Origin: Limimaricola cinnabarinus
GTDB taxonomy: Bacteria > Pseudomonadota > Alphaproteobacteria > Rhodobacterales > Rhodobacteraceae
Length of the DNA stretch: 64,000 nt
Reading direction: 5' to 3'
NCBI RefSeq assembly: GCF_002723615.1
Contig: NZ_KZ304951.1
Location: 517,344 to 581,343, forward strand
The position numbers and the translations under genes were made by a program. Under the pieces are notes generated by a model that was given only the letters and a program-made list of their open reading frames with translations, made no database searches and had not been told where the DNA came from. The first letter of the stretch is position 1. The number at the start of each line of letters is the position of its first letter. Of this stretch, positions 18,778 through 27,542 are shown piece after piece.

Positions 18778-18813
18778 TTGCACCCCGATCCCCCTTGCCC
18801 TATAGGGGTTCAC
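18778..18813 (+). promoter_or_regulatory. predicted sigma70-type promoter of the rluE-like gene
   Basis: TTGCAC (18778-18783) and TATAGG (18801-18806) are separated by exactly 17 nt, with an eight-T tract (18760-18767) about 10 nt upstream of the -35 box that could act as an UP-like element. The start would be near 18813, 20 nt before the ATG. Confidence 0.55.
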
Positions 18814-18832
18814 CGCAGTCCCGGAGGGCCCC

Positions 18833-19381
18833 ATGCCGCGCCTTGTCCTGTTCAACAAGCCGATGAACGTGCTGTCGCAGTTCACCGATGCGCGTAGCCC
18901 CTCGCCGCGTGCCACCCTGTCGGATTTCATCGACCGCCCCGGCGTCTACCCCGCGGGCCGGCTCGATCGCGACAGCGAGGGGCTGATGCTGCTGACCAAT
19001 GACGGGCGGCTGCAGGCGCGCATCTCCGACCCGAAGCACAAGATGGAAAAGACCTATCTCGCGCAGGTCGAGGGCGCGCCGGACGAGGCCGATCTGGAGC
19101 CGCTGCGCCGGGGGCTGACGCTCAAGGACGGGCCGACGAAGCCCGCCCGCGCCCGGCTGATCGAGCCGCCGGATCTGTGGGAGCGCGACCCGCCGGTGCG
19201 GTTTCGCAAATCGGTGCCCGACGCCTGGATCGAGATCGCGATCCGCGAGGGGCGCAACCGGCAGGTCCGCCGCATGACCGCCGCCATTGGCCTTCCGACG
19301 CTGCGGCTGGTGCGCTGGCGCATCGGTGACTGGACGCTCGACGGGCTGGCCCCGGGGGACTGGCGCGAAATCGACGCCTGA
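18833..19381 (+). CDS. rluE: 23S rRNA pseudouridine synthase, RluE type
   Basis: A 182-residue RsuA/RluB/E/F-family pseudouridine synthase. The catalytic Asp45 lies in AGRLDRDSEGLMLLTNDG; the family's KTYLAQVEG strand and the C-terminal EGRNRQVRRMTAAIGLPTLRLVR block are present. It lacks an N-terminal S4 domain and begins directly with LVLFNKPMNVLSQF, like RluE, which modifies a single uridine in 23S rRNA. GGAGGG lies 5 nt upstream of the ATG at 18833. Monocistronic, followed after 24 nt by a copy of the 23-bp repeat. Confidence 0.93.
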   Translation: MPRLVLFNKPMNVLSQFTDARSPSPRATLSDFIDRPGVYPAGRLDRDSEGLMLLTNDGRLQARISDPKHKMEKTYLAQVEGAPDEADLEPLRRGLTLKDGPTKPARARLIEPPDLWERDPPVRFRKSVPDAWIEIAIREGRNRQVRRMTAAIGLPTLRLVRWRIGDWTLDGLAPGDWREIDA

Positions 19382-19405
19382 GCCGAGGGGCGGCCATGTC
19401 GGATT

Positions 19406-19428
19406 TGCGTATTTGAAGAAAGATGAAG
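19406..19428 (+). repeat. 23-bp interspersed 3'-end element, copy 1
   Basis: TGCGTATTTG, then AA, then GAAAGATGAA and a final G. It follows the rluE-like stop by 24 nt and reads in the same direction as that gene. It matches four other copies in the window, which differ only in the two central purines and the last base. Confidence 0.9.
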
Positions 19429-19432
19429 GGGA

Positions 19433-19582
19433 TCAGCGCACCGCCAGGCCCGGCTGCCATGCGGCAAACGTCGCCAGAAGCGCGGCCCCACCTCGCGCGT
19501 GACTGCCGTCGACATCGCGGTGATGAGACAGGCAACCAAGAGCCGCGGGCCGGTGCCGCCCCGGGAAAGAAATCTCCGTCAT
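19433..19582 (-). CDS. small ORF downstream of pntB
   Basis: A 49-codon ORF starting MTEISFPGRHRPAALGCL and ending GLAVR. AGGAG lies 7 nt before the ATG at 19582, an ideal ribosome site, which is the main support. It has mixed polar and Ala-rich sequence, two His pairs and one Cys, no signal peptide and no recognised family. It begins 39 nt beyond the pntB terminator, and no promoter is apparent, so expression would need read-through. It may be spurious. Confidence 0.35.
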   Translation of the reverse strand: MTEISFPGRHRPAALGCLSHHRDVDGSHARGGAALLATFAAWQPGLAVR

Positions 19583-19620
19583 GGCGCAACTCCTGCCCAT
19601 GGGGACATGCCCCACAACGC

Positions 19621-19649
19621 GAAAGGCCCCGCGCATGGCGGGGCCTTTC
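19621..19649 (-). terminator. terminator of the pntAB operon
   Basis: A 12-bp perfect stem, GAAAGGCCCCGC (19621-19632) with GCGGGGCCTTTC (19638-19649), around a 5-nt loop, 15 nt beyond the pntB stop on the minus strand. The stem ends in an A/T run on the exit side. It is the clearest intrinsic terminator in this region. Confidence 0.8.
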
Positions 19650-19664
19650 CGTGACCAGCGCCGA

Positions 19665-21164
19665 TCAGGCGATCTTGGTCAGCAGCTCGTCGAGCGACTT
19701 CTTGGCGTCGCCATAGAACATGCGGGTGTTGTCCTTGAAGAAGAGCGGGTTCTCGATGCCGGAGTATCCGGTGCCCTGGCCGCGCTTGGACACGAAGACC
19801 TGTTTCGCCTTCCAGACCTCGAGCACCGGCATCCCGGCGATGGGCGAATTCGGATCGTCCTGCGCGGCCGGGTTCACGATGTCGTTCGAGCCGATGACGA
19901 TGGCGACATCCGTCTCGGGGAAGTCGTCGTTGATCTCGTCCATCTCCATGACGATGTCGTAGGGCACACGCGCCTCGGCCAGAAGCACGTTCATGTGGCC
20001 GGGCAGACGGCCCGCGACCGGGTGGATCGCGAAGCGGACCTCCTTGCCCTGCGCCCGCAGGCGGCGGGTCAGCTCGGAGACCGATTGCTGCGCCTGCGCC
20101 ACCGCCATGCCGTAGCCCGGCACGATCACCACGCTCTCGGCCTCGTCGAGCGCCTGCGCCACGCCGTCGGCATCGATCGCCACCTGCTCGCCCTCGACCT
20201 CCATCGCGGGCCCCGCCGAGCCGCCGAAGCCGCCGAGGATCACCGAGACGAACTTGCGGTTCATCGCCTTGCACATGATGTAGGACAGGATCGCGCCCGA
20301 GGAGCCGACCAGGGCGCCGGTGACGATCAACAGGTCGTTGCCCAGCGTGAAGCCGATCGCCGCGGCGGCCCAGCCCGAGTAGCTGTTCAGCATCGAGACG
20401 ACGACAGGCATGTCGGCGCCGCCGATGCCCATGATCAGGTGCCAGCCGATGAAGCCCGCGATCAGCGTCACCAGAACCATGGTCCAGATGCCCGATCCGG
20501 TGAGGTAGAGCAGACCAAGCGCGAGGCACAGCGCCAGCGCCGCGGCGTTCAGCATGTGGCCGCCGGGCAGCTTTTTGGGCTTGCCGTCGACCTTTCCGGC
20601 AAGCTTGCCGAAGGCCACCACCGAGCCGGTGAAGGTCACCGCGCCGATGAAGATGCCCAAGAACACCTCCGTCTTCAGGATGCCGATCTCGGTCGCGTCC
20701 TTCAGCGCCAGCTTCTTGCCGAAGCCGGTGAGATCACCGAAGAAGCCGCCGCCCGCTTCCAGAAGCTCGGTCGGATCGAGCAGCGCCAGCGCCGCGCGGT
20801 CGAGCCCGTGGGTGGCCAGCAGCGCGTTGATGTCGTGCAGCATGATGTCGGCGTTGAGCCCGATGAACACCGCCGCGAGGCCGACGAAGCTGTGCAGCGC
20901 CGCGACCAGCTGCGGCATTTCGGTCATCTGCACCCGGCCCGCGACGATCCAGCCCGCAAAGCCGCCCGCCGCGATGGCGACGAGGATGAGAAAGAGGTTG
21001 TGCACGCCGGGGCCGAACACGGTGACGAAGACCGCCACCGCCATGCCGGCAATGCCGTACCAGACCGCGCGCTTGGCGCTCTCCTGGTTCGACAGGCCGC
21101 CCAGCGACAGGATGAAGAGAATGGCCGCGACGATATAGGCGGCGGAAACGATGCCGATGCTCAT
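19665..21164 (-). CDS. pntB: NAD(P) transhydrogenase subunit beta
   Basis: The membrane and NADP(H)-binding subunit of proton-translocating transhydrogenase, which uses the proton gradient to make NADPH from NADH. It has 499 residues: an N-terminal membrane domain with about nine helices (residues 1-265, containing the [17 protein letters not shown] segment), then the cytoplasmic NADP domain III with the [14 protein letters not shown] nucleotide fold, [23 protein letters not shown] and [12 protein letters not shown], and the terminal [17 protein letters not shown]. It starts 12 nt after pntA and ends at a strong terminator. Confidence 0.98.
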   Translation of the reverse strand: MSIGIVSAAYIVAAILFILSLGGLSNQESAKRAVWYGIAGMAVAVFVTVFGPGVHNLFLILVAIAAGGFAGWIVAGRVQMTEMPQLVAALHSFVGLAAVFIGLNADIMLHDINALLATHGLDRAALALLDPTELLEAGGGFFGDLTGFGKKLALKDATEIGILKTEVFLGIFIGAVTFTGSVVAFGKLAGKVDGKPKKLPGGHMLNAAALALCLALGLLYLTGSGIWTMVLVTLIAGFIGWHLIMGIGGADMPVVVSMLNSYSGWAAAAIGFTLGNDLLIVTGALVGSSGAILSYIMCKAMNRKFVSVILGGFGGSAGPAMEVEGEQVAIDADGVAQALDEAESVVIVPGYGMAVAQAQQSVSELTRRLRAQGKEVRFAIHPVAGRLPGHMNVLLAEARVPYDIVMEMDEINDDFPETDVAIVIGSNDIVNPAAQDDPNSPIAGMPVLEVWKAKQVFVSKRGQGTGYSGIENPLFFKDNTRMFYGDAKKSLDELLTKIA

Positions 21165-21176
21165 GATCCGGCCCCC

Positions 21177-22748
21177 TTACGACTTGCGGAACATGGCGAG
21201 CATCCGGCGCGTGACCAGAAAGCCGCCGACGATGTTGATCGAGGCGATCAGCACCGAGACGAAGGACAAGATCACCACCAGCCAGTTGCCCGAACCGATC
21301 TGCAACAGCGCGCCGAGAATGACGATGCCCGAAATCGCGTTGGTCACCGCCATCAGGGGCGTGTGCAGGCTGTGGCTGACGCCCCAGATCACCTGGAAGC
21401 CGACGAAGCAGGCCAGCGCAAAGACGATGAAATGGCTCATGAAGCTCTCGGGCGCGACCGCGCCGATCAGCAGCATCACCAGAGCGCCGGCAGCCAGAAG
21501 ACCGACCTGGTCGCGGGTCTGCTTGCGGAAGGCCGCGACCTCCTGCCCGCGCTTTTCCTCCGCGGTCAGCTCGCGCGGCTTGTCCTTCTTGGGCACCGCG
21601 GCGATGGCGGCGGTCTTGGGCTTGGGCGGCGGATAGGTGATCTCGCCTTCATGCGTCGCGGTGGCGCCGCGGATCACGTCGTCCTCCATGTCGTGCACCA
21701 CCACGCCGTCCTTGGCCGGCGTGAGATCCGTCAGCATGTGGCGGATGTTGGTGGCGTAGAGCGTCGAGGATTGCGTCGCCATGCGGCTCGGAAAATCGGT
21801 GTAGCCGATGATGGTGACGCCGTTGTCGCTCACCACCTTCTCGTCGGCCACCGTCAGCTCGCAATTGCCGCCGCGCTCGGCGGCGAGATCGACGATCACC
21901 GAGCCGGGCTTCATCGCCTCGACCATGTCGGCGGTCCACAGGACCGGCGCGTCGCGGCCCGGGATGAGCGCGGTCGAGATGACGATGTCGATGTCGGGCG
22001 CAAGCTCGCGGAACTTCGCCAGCTGCTTTTCGCGGAACTCAGGGGATGAGGGCGCGGCATAGCCGCCGGTGGCGGAGCTGTCCTGGCTGTCCTCGAAATC
22101 GAGATAGACGAACTCCGCGCCCATGCTCTCGATCTGCTCGGCCACCTCGGGGCGCACGTCGAAGGCCAGCGTCACCGCACCGAGCGAGGTGGCGGTGCCG
22201 ATCGCGGCGAGCCCGGCCACGCCCGCGCCGATCACCAGCACGCGGGCGGGCGGCACCTTGCCCGCGGCGGTCACCTGGCCGGTGAAGAAGCGGCCGAAGC
22301 TGCCCCCCGCCTCGATCACCGCGCGGTAGCCCGCGATATTGGCCATCGAGCTGAGCGCGTCCATCTTCTGCGCGCGGGAAATGCGCGGCACCATGTCCAT
22401 CGCGATGACGGTGGCGCCCGCATCCTTCGCGCGGCCCAGGCTTTCGGCGTTCTGGCCGGGATAGAAGAAGGAGATCAGCGTCTGCCCCTCGCGCAACCGC
22501 CCGAGCTCTTCGTCCAGCGGCGGACGCACCTTGGTGACGATCTCGGCTTCGGCCCACAGCGTCTCGGCATCCGGCACGATTGTGACACCGGCGGCCTCGT
22601 AGGCCGCATCGGTGAAGCCCGCGGCCACACCGGCCCCCGTCTCGATCAGGCAGTCATGCCCCAGCTTCTGCAGATCCCTGGCCGAGGCAGGGGTCATCGC
22701 CACCCGCGCCTCGCCATCATGGATTTCCTTCGGTGCCCCGATCCTCAC
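21177..22748 (-). CDS. pntA: NAD(P) transhydrogenase subunit alpha
   Basis: The NAD(H)-binding subunit of proton-translocating transhydrogenase. The 523-residue protein starts with the alanine-dehydrogenase-like domain I ([18 protein letters not shown]). The Rossmann loop [22 protein letters not shown] and the mobile-loop region [21 protein letters not shown] follow. A charged linker near 390 joins a C-terminal membrane segment set of about four helices. Here alpha is one polypeptide; some alphaproteobacteria split it into PntAA and PntAB. It forms an operon with pntB. The only feature seen in the short upstream region is a weak hairpin at 22819-22836 (CGGCAG-ACTTTG-CTGCCG). Confidence 0.98.
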   Translation of the reverse strand: MRIGAPKEIHDGEARVAMTPASARDLQKLGHDCLIETGAGVAAGFTDAAYEAAGVTIVPDAETLWAEAEIVTKVRPPLDEELGRLREGQTLISFFYPGQNAESLGRAKDAGATVIAMDMVPRISRAQKMDALSSMANIAGYRAVIEAGGSFGRFFTGQVTAAGKVPPARVLVIGAGVAGLAAIGTATSLGAVTLAFDVRPEVAEQIESMGAEFVYLDFEDSQDSSATGGYAAPSSPEFREKQLAKFRELAPDIDIVISTALIPGRDAPVLWTADMVEAMKPGSVIVDLAAERGGNCELTVADEKVVSDNGVTIIGYTDFPSRMATQSSTLYATNIRHMLTDLTPAKDGVVVHDMEDDVIRGATATHEGEITYPPPKPKTAAIAAVPKKDKPRELTAEEKRGQEVAAFRKQTRDQVGLLAAGALVMLLIGAVAPESFMSHFIVFALACFVGFQVIWGVSHSLHTPLMAVTNAISGIVILGALLQIGSGNWLVVILSFVSVLIASINIVGGFLVTRRMLAMFRKS

Positions 22749-22850
22749 GCGTCTTCCCCTCCGGTCATTCTGCGGTTGCGGGAGGAGTAGCGGGGGAAAG
22801 AATGTTGCACAAGGGCAGCGGCAGACTTTGCTGCCGTGGCGTCATAGCCC

Positions 22851-23297
22851 CTAAAACCAGCGCCGCGTGCGCCCGGCCCAGCCCTCGAACGCCGCGCCGA
22901 AGCGCGCGCGCAGCATTGCCTCCTCGGGCCGGATGAAGCGGGCCCGCAGGATCGCGGCCAGCAGCGGCACCAGCCCGAGCGCCAGCGGCGCGTCGAAGAC
23001 GAGCGCCGCCCCCGCAAGCAGCAGGAGGTCGCCCAGATAGATCGGGTTGCGGGAAAGGCGGAACGGCCCCTCGGTGACCAGCGCCGCCGCTTCGCGGCCC
23101 GGCAGGACTTCGGTTTTCCGGCGCAGCATCGTGACGCTCGCCCAGAGCATCAGCCCCAGCCCGAGCGCGATGACGGCCCCGCCCAGCGCCGCGTGATATG
23201 GCCCGAAGCCGAGCCAGCCCGGCTCGATGCGCGACAGGCCCCATGCGGCGAGCGCGCCATAGGCGGTCCAGGCGGGCGGAAAATCGATCCAGTACAC
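22851..23297 (-). CDS. isoprenylcysteine carboxyl methyltransferase-like membrane protein
   Basis: A 148-residue integral membrane protein of the ICMT/PEMT type, a SAM-dependent methyltransferase fold. Three to four hydrophobic segments are present. The diagnostic region is TEGPFRLSRNPIYLGDLLLLAGAALVF and a C-terminal E.MLRARFGAAFEGWAGRTRRWF, as in family members with SAM-binding C-terminal residues. The start is GTG at 23297, with AAGGA 7 nt upstream; longer frames run antisense into kynU and were rejected. Bacterial homologues have no prenylated-protein substrate defined, and some act on phospholipids. It is divergent from kynU. Confidence 0.75.
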   Translation of the reverse strand: MYWIDFPPAWTAYGALAAWGLSRIEPGWLGFGPYHAALGGAVIALGLGLMLWASVTMLRRKTEVLPGREAAALVTEGPFRLSRNPIYLGDLLLLAGAALVFDAPLALGLVPLLAAILRARFIRPEEAMLRARFGAAFEGWAGRTRRWF

Positions 23298-23399
23298 GCC
23301 CCCATCCTTGCCCTGCCGTCGGGGCGCTGTCACGCGCAGTTGCGCAAGAGCGGCCCTGCTGCCACAACTTCGCGGGCTGACGCGAGGAGGAGCGCCGAG

Positions 23400-24593
23400 A
23401 TGACCGATTTCCAAGCCACCAAGGCAATGTTCGACCTGCCGGATGGCGTCACCTATCTCGACGGCAATTCGCTCGGCCCCCTGCCCAAGGCGGCCCCGGG
23501 CCGCATGGCGCGCGCGATGACGGGCGAATGGGGCGAGATGCTGATCACCGGCTGGAACAAGGCGGGATGGATGGATCAGCCCGCCAGCCTCGGCGACCGG
23601 ATCGGGCGGCTGATCGGCGCGCCCCAGGGGTCCACCGTGCTCGGCGACACGCTGTCGATCAAGGTGCATCAGGCGCTCGCCGCCGCTCTCGCGCTGCGCC
23701 CCGAGCGCCGCGTGATCCTGAGCGACAGCGGCAATTTCCCCTCCGATCTCTACATGGCGCAGGGGCTGATCGAACAGCTCGGCCGCGGCCATGAGCTGCG
23801 CGTCATGGCGCCCGAGGAGGTCGAGGCGGCGATCGACGAGGATGTCGCGGTGATGATGATCACCGAGGTCGATTACCGCACCGGGCGCCGCCACGACATG
23901 CCCGCGCTCATCGCCCGCGCCCATGCGGCGGGCGCGCTGGCGATCTGGGATCTCGCCCATTCGGCGGGGGCCGTGGATGTCGACGTGGCGGGCGCGGATA
24001 CCGATTTCGCGGTGGGCTGCACCTACAAGTTCCTCAATGGCGGCCCCGGCGCGCCGGCCTTCATCCATGTCGCCCCGCGGCTGATCGATCAGGTGCAGCC
24101 CGCGCTGTCGGGCTGGCTCGGCCATGCCGAGCCCTTCGCCTTCGAGCCGGGCTACCGCCCCGGTGCCGCGATCGCGCGGATGCGCGTCGGCACGCCCCCC
24201 GTGCTCGCCATGGCGGCGCTGGAGAGCGCGCTCGACATCTGGGACGGGGTCGACATGACCGATCTGCGCGCCGCCTCGCTGCGGCTGGGCGATCGTTTCA
24301 TCGCGGGCGTCGAGGCAGCCTGCCCCGAGCTGGAACTCGCCACCCCGCGCGAGCATGCGCTGCGCGGCAGCCAGGTCTCGTTCCGCCATCCGCAGGGCTA
24401 CGCGGTGATGCAGGCGCTGATCGCCGATGGCGTGATCGGCGATTTCCGCGCGCCCGACATCCTGCGCTTCGGCATCACGCCGCTCTATCTCGACGAGGGC
24501 GACATCGACCGCGCGGTCGAGGTGCTGGCGCGGATCCTGCGCGACGGCACGTGGGACCGCCCCGAATTCCACGCCCGCGCCGCCGTGACCTGA
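23400..24593 (+). CDS. kynU: kynureninase
   Basis: A PLP enzyme splitting kynurenine to anthranilate and alanine in tryptophan breakdown. The 397-residue protein shows YLDGNSLGPLPK at residues 19-30, SDSGNFPSDLYMAQGL at about 108-123, IWDLAHSAGA (PLP Asp about 184), and the PLP Lys210 in GCTYKFLNGGPGAPAF. The substrate-binding GWLGH follows. The ATG at 23400 has AGGAGGAG 8 nt upstream. No kynA or kynB is adjacent, so the remainder of the pathway would be encoded elsewhere. Monocistronic by appearance. Confidence 0.97.
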   Translation: MTDFQATKAMFDLPDGVTYLDGNSLGPLPKAAPGRMARAMTGEWGEMLITGWNKAGWMDQPASLGDRIGRLIGAPQGSTVLGDTLSIKVHQALAAALALRPERRVILSDSGNFPSDLYMAQGLIEQLGRGHELRVMAPEEVEAAIDEDVAVMMITEVDYRTGRRHDMPALIARAHAAGALAIWDLAHSAGAVDVDVAGADTDFAVGCTYKFLNGGPGAPAFIHVAPRLIDQVQPALSGWLGHAEPFAFEPGYRPGAAIARMRVGTPPVLAMAALESALDIWDGVDMTDLRAASLRLGDRFIAGVEAACPELELATPREHALRGSQVSFRHPQGYAVMQALIADGVIGDFRAPDILRFGITPLYLDEGDIDRAVEVLARILRDGTWDRPEFHARAAVT

Positions 24594-24742
24594 CGTCGCC
24601 CTCCGCGACGCCGCGTCGGCCATGCCACGGCCATGTTTTTGGCACCCCGCCGCCCGGATGCGCGCCCAGCGCTGAAGGCTACACCCGATCTTGACGGATT
24701 GTCCCCAAGCTCGGGCGGAACACGGGGGGGGAGTGGCCGGGC

Positions 24743-25501
24743 ATGATCGGGAACAGCAGGAAAACGAGCGCGCATGCCGAGACCGGCAGGACCGGGCTCT
24801 TGGCGGGCACCCGCATCGCCACCCCTTCGGGCGCGCGCGCGGTCGAGACGCTGCGCCCCGGTGACCTCGTGCTGACGCGCGATCACGGCCTTCAGCCGGT
24901 GCTGCGGCTGGAAGCCGGGCCTTCGGACGCGGCCGATGCGCCGCTGCGGCTCCTGCCCGCCGCGCTGCCCGGGCTGGAGCGCGCGCTGCGCCTGCCGCCG
25001 CGCCAGCGCGTGCTGCTGCGCGGGGCGCGGATCGCGCGGCTTTTCGGGGAAAGCGAGGTGCTGGTCGAGGCCGCGCATCTCGCCCCGCAAGACGACATCC
25101 GGCGCGGGGGCCCGACCCGGATCGTGGGCTTCGGGCTGGTGCTGCCGCGCGCCGAGCTGATCTGGGCCGAGGGGGCGGCCTTGGAAAGCCATGCGCCGCA
25201 GGACAGCGCCCCGGCACGGCGCTGTCTCGGCTGGCACGAGGCGGCGCGGCTGCGCGCCGATCAGGGGTTCGGGACGGTCAGGCCGCTGGGCACCGCATCC
25301 GGCACGCCCAGCCGCCCGGCCGCCGCCACCGGGTCGCTCAGCGCCTCCAGAAACGCCACCAGCGCGTCGATCTCGCCTTCCCTCAGCACCACCGGCGGCG
25401 CGGTCACCGAAGCGCCGATCGCGCCTGCCTCCTCCGCATCGTCGAGAATGCGCCAATCCGCCGCCTCCATGCGCGGCAGGACCGCCTGCGCCCGGTCGTA
25501 G
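24743..25501 (+). CDS. Hint-domain protein with antisense 3' overlap
   Basis: A protein with an N-terminal Hint (Hedgehog/intein) module of the type common in Rhodobacteraceae: TGLLAGTRIATPSGARAVETLRPGDLVLTRDHGLQPV at residues about 16-52, and later VLVEAAHLAP. The usual catalytic Cys of CFxxGT is Leu here, so self-splicing is not expected. The recognisable domain ends near LGWHEAARL (about residue 170). The frame then continues without a stop for 80 codons inside the oppositely directed peroxidase gene, where the sequence is Ser/Ala-rich and unlike the family. Either the 3' end is frameshifted or the genes truly overlap. Function unknown. Confidence 0.6.
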   Translation: MIGNSRKTSAHAETGRTGLLAGTRIATPSGARAVETLRPGDLVLTRDHGLQPVLRLEAGPSDAADAPLRLLPAALPGLERALRLPPRQRVLLRGARIARLFGESEVLVEAAHLAPQDDIRRGGPTRIVGFGLVLPRAELIWAEGAALESHAPQDSAPARRCLGWHEAARLRADQGFGTVRPLGTASGTPSRPAAATGSLSASRNATSASISPSLSTTGGAVTEAPIAPASSASSRMRQSAASMRGRTACARS

Positions 25502-26586
25502 CGGGCCAAGGCCGCCACCGGATCGAGATGATCCGCGACGAAGCCGCGCAGCGTGGCATGGCTGCCCGCATGGCCATAGGGCGCGGTCAGGGCGACGTTG
25601 CGCAGCGACGGCGTGCGAAAGGCATGCCGGTCCTCCGCCCGCCCGGTGACGCGAAACCGCCCCTCGTCGCGCGCATGGCTTTCGAAGCGCGCGGCCTTGC
25701 CCGGCCCGATCTGCGGCGCGCCCATGGCGTGAAAGCCGTGATCGGTCAGGAACGGGCCGGAATGGCAGTCCGAACACCCCGCCGGGCCGTAGAACAGCCC
25801 GAGCCCCGCCTCGGCCTCGGGCGGCAGCGGCGTGCCCTCGCGCAGCCGCGCGTCGAAGGGGCTGGTGTCGGAGCGGAATTCGAAGGTGATGAAGGCGGCG
25901 ATGGCGTTGGAGATGTCGGTAAAGCCGATCCCGTCGGGCGCGAGGCCATAGACCGCCTCGAACCGCCGGGCGTAACCGGGAAGCGCGGCGACGCGCCGCG
26001 CGATCAGCTCCCACGCCCCGCCCGGCCCGGTGAGCCGCCCCTGCCGCACCGCCTGCGCCACCTCGTTCTCGCTGTAATGCCCGGCCATCTCGTCGGGGCT
26101 GAGCACCGGGAACATGGTCTGCGCCGACAGCATCGAGGCAAAGCCCGCCACCATGTCGGCATCGAGCGGCGTGCGCAGGCCCCCGGGCGCCTCCGGGTCG
26201 CGCTCCACCCGCCCGTCATGGAACATCGACACATATTCATGCGCGCCGACATTCCACAGCGCCTGGCTGTTGCGCGGCACGCGCTGCTCGGGCGGGTTCT
26301 CGGGGTCGACCGCGCGGGCGGGGCCGAGGCCCCGGCCCCCGTCGCCCAGGGGCAATGACAGCCCGTCCGAGGTGCCGAAGGCGGGGTGATGGCAGGTGGC
26401 GCAGGCGACCTCGCGGTTGCCCGACAGGATCGGGTCGTAGAACAGCAGCCGACCCAGCGCCGCCTCCGCTGCGTCCACGGCGGGCCATGCCGCGTCGTCG
26501 AGCGGCGCGGGCAGGCTTTCGGCAAGGGCCGCGCCCGGCCAGCACAGCACCACCCATGCGGCGATGCGGATCGTCACCTGTCTCAT
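25261..26586 (-). CDS. di-haem cytochrome c peroxidase / MauG-family protein
   Basis: A 441-residue periplasmic protein. A signal peptide (cleavage after ALA22) precedes a first haem site CATCH at residues 62-66 and a second CSDCH near residue 265, both CXXCH. The surrounding motifs (GRLLFYDPILSGNREVACATCHHPAFG, PRNSQALWNVG, DLGLFYGPAGCSDCHSGP and TPSLRNVALTAPYGHAG) mark the bacterial peroxidase/MauG superfamily. It would reduce hydrogen peroxide or oxidise a protein partner; the partner is not evident. GAGGGAGG lies 4 nt before the ATG at 26586. It overlaps the Hint-protein frame at its 3' end. Confidence 0.9.
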   Translation of the reverse strand: MRQVTIRIAAWVVLCWPGAALAESLPAPLDDAAWPAVDAAEAALGRLLFYDPILSGNREVACATCHHPAFGTSDGLSLPLGDGGRGLGPARAVDPENPPEQRVPRNSQALWNVGAHEYVSMFHDGRVERDPEAPGGLRTPLDADMVAGFASMLSAQTMFPVLSPDEMAGHYSENEVAQAVRQGRLTGPGGAWELIARRVAALPGYARRFEAVYGLAPDGIGFTDISNAIAAFITFEFRSDTSPFDARLREGTPLPPEAEAGLGLFYGPAGCSDCHSGPFLTDHGFHAMGAPQIGPGKAARFESHARDEGRFRVTGRAEDRHAFRTPSLRNVALTAPYGHAGSHATLRGFVADHLDPVAALARYDRAQAVLPRMEAADWRILDDAEEAGAIGASVTAPPVVLREGEIDALVAFLEALSDPVAAAGRLGVPDAVPSGLTVPNP

Positions 26587-26709
26587 CCGGCCTCCCTCTC
26601 CCGTAAAGGAAGGTGCCGCAGCTTGGAGGGCGGCGCAATGAGGGCCATGCGCCATGCGTGGCGTAACGAAGCCCATGCGCCCTGCGCGGCGCAATGCCGC
26701 AGACAGCAT

Positions 26710-26738
26710 TTGACGCAGCCCGGGCTCCGCACTAGAAC
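26710..26738 (+). promoter_or_regulatory. SOS promoter of the imuA-imuB-dnaE2 operon
   Basis: TTGACG (26710-26715) and TAGAAC (26733-26738) are separated by exactly 17 nt. The LexA site begins inside the -10 hexamer, so repressor binding would block polymerase directly. The transcript would start near 26745, inside the LexA site. Confidence 0.7.
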
Positions 26739-26749
26739 AAAGCAAGAAC
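26735..26749 (+). promoter_or_regulatory. LexA box (alphaproteobacterial SOS box)
   Basis: GAAC-AAAGCAA-GAAC, the complement of the alphaproteobacterial GTTC-N7-GTTC direct repeat, with a perfect 7-nt spacer. It overlaps the -10 box of the imuA promoter and ends 21 nt before the preferred imuA start. The site and the downstream translesion genes support each other. Confidence 0.9.
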
Positions 26750-26770
26750 ATTGATTTGCAGAGAGAACCC

Positions 26771-27436
26771 GTGACGTGGCCGCCCCCCGCTTCATGCCCC
26801 GCCCCACCGAACACGCCGCGCCGTTTCGCCGCGCTGCGTCAGCCCACCCTGTCGGAGATCTTTCCCGAGACGGCCCCCGATGCCGCCGCCCCCGCCTTTG
26901 CGCTGGCACATCTCGATGCCGCCAAGGGGCCGGTGCTGTGGATACAGGACCGGCTGTCGCTGCGCGAGACGGGGCACCCTTTTCCCCCGGGGCTGGGGGG
27001 GCGCGAGGTGCTGCATCTTCAGGTCTCGCGCGCCATCGACGTGCTCTGGGCCATGGAACAGGGGCTGGGCTGCCCCGCCCTGGGCGGGGTGATCGGCGAG
27101 GTCTGGGGCACGGCCCCCGCGCTCGACTTCACCGCGACCAAGCGCCTGGCGTTGCGCTCGGAGGCGCATGGCGTGCCCGCATGGCTCATCCGCCGCGCCG
27201 CCCCGCCGGAGCTGAGCGCCGCGCGCGAAAGATGGCGGCTGGGCGCCCTGCCCGCCCGGCCCGTGCCGGACGACCCGCGCGCGCCCGGCGCGCCGCTGTG
27301 GAACGCCGAGCTGTTTCGCGCCCGCTGGCGCGCGCCGGGGCGCTGGGTGGCCGGGCATGAGCCCCAAAGCGGAGAACTCCACTTCGATCACGCGGTCGGA
27401 ATGGAGGCGGCGGAGGCGGCGCGCGCCATGGCCTGA
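26771..27436 (+). CDS. imuA: ImuA, SOS mutagenesis protein
   Basis: First gene of the translesion cassette. ImuA is a RecA-like accessory protein needed with ImuB and DnaE2 for damage-induced mutagenesis; it lacks clear recombinase activity. The 221-residue protein fits the alphaproteobacterial family (LSEIFPE near the start, GPVLWIQDRLSLRETGHPF, then AIDVLWAMEQGLGCPALGGVIGEV and TATKRLALRSEAHGVPAWLIRR). Start codon: GTG at 26771 follows GAGAGAA. A TTG at 26756 in the same frame is possible but lies only 7 nt beyond the LexA box. A 23-bp repeat copy and a hairpin lie between it and imuB. Confidence 0.85.
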   Translation: MTWPPPASCPAPPNTPRRFAALRQPTLSEIFPETAPDAAAPAFALAHLDAAKGPVLWIQDRLSLRETGHPFPPGLGGREVLHLQVSRAIDVLWAMEQGLGCPALGGVIGEVWGTAPALDFTATKRLALRSEAHGVPAWLIRRAAPPELSAARERWRLGALPARPVPDDPRAPGAPLWNAELFRARWRAPGRWVAGHEPQSGELHFDHAVGMEAAEAARAMA

Positions 27437-27466
27437 GCCGCGCGCATGGCGGCCAATGCCGGACCA

Positions 27467-27489
27467 TGCGTATTTGAAGAAAGATGAAC
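27467..27489 (+). repeat. 23-bp interspersed 3'-end element, copy 2
   Basis: TGCGTATTTG, then AA, then GAAAGATGAA and a final C, 30 nt after the imuA stop and in the same direction. It is followed by CAGGGGGCGCGC, a tail shared in part with copies 3 and 4. Confidence 0.9.
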
Positions 27490-27505
27490 CAGGGGGCGCG
27501 CGCAT

Positions 27506-27542
27506 GGCCCCGGCGGTTCCCTGGGGGGAACCAGGCGGGGCC
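27506..27542 (+). terminator. large hairpin between imuA and imuB
   Basis: A two-part stem: the outer GGCCCCG (27506-27512) with CGGGGCC (27536-27542), the inner GGTTCCC (27515-27521) with GGGAACC (27526-27532), separated by a small internal loop and closed by TGGG. There is no T-run, so it may be an attenuator, an RNA-stability element or a partial terminator, and it would set the ratio of imuA to imuB-dnaE2. Confidence 0.5.

Noticed and set aside
27515-27532. GGTTCCC/GGGAACC inverted repeat between imuA and imuB considered as a second LexA box
   Set aside because: The GTTC and GAAC here are inverted, not a direct repeat, and the spacing is wrong for the alphaproteobacterial site; it fits a hairpin stem better.
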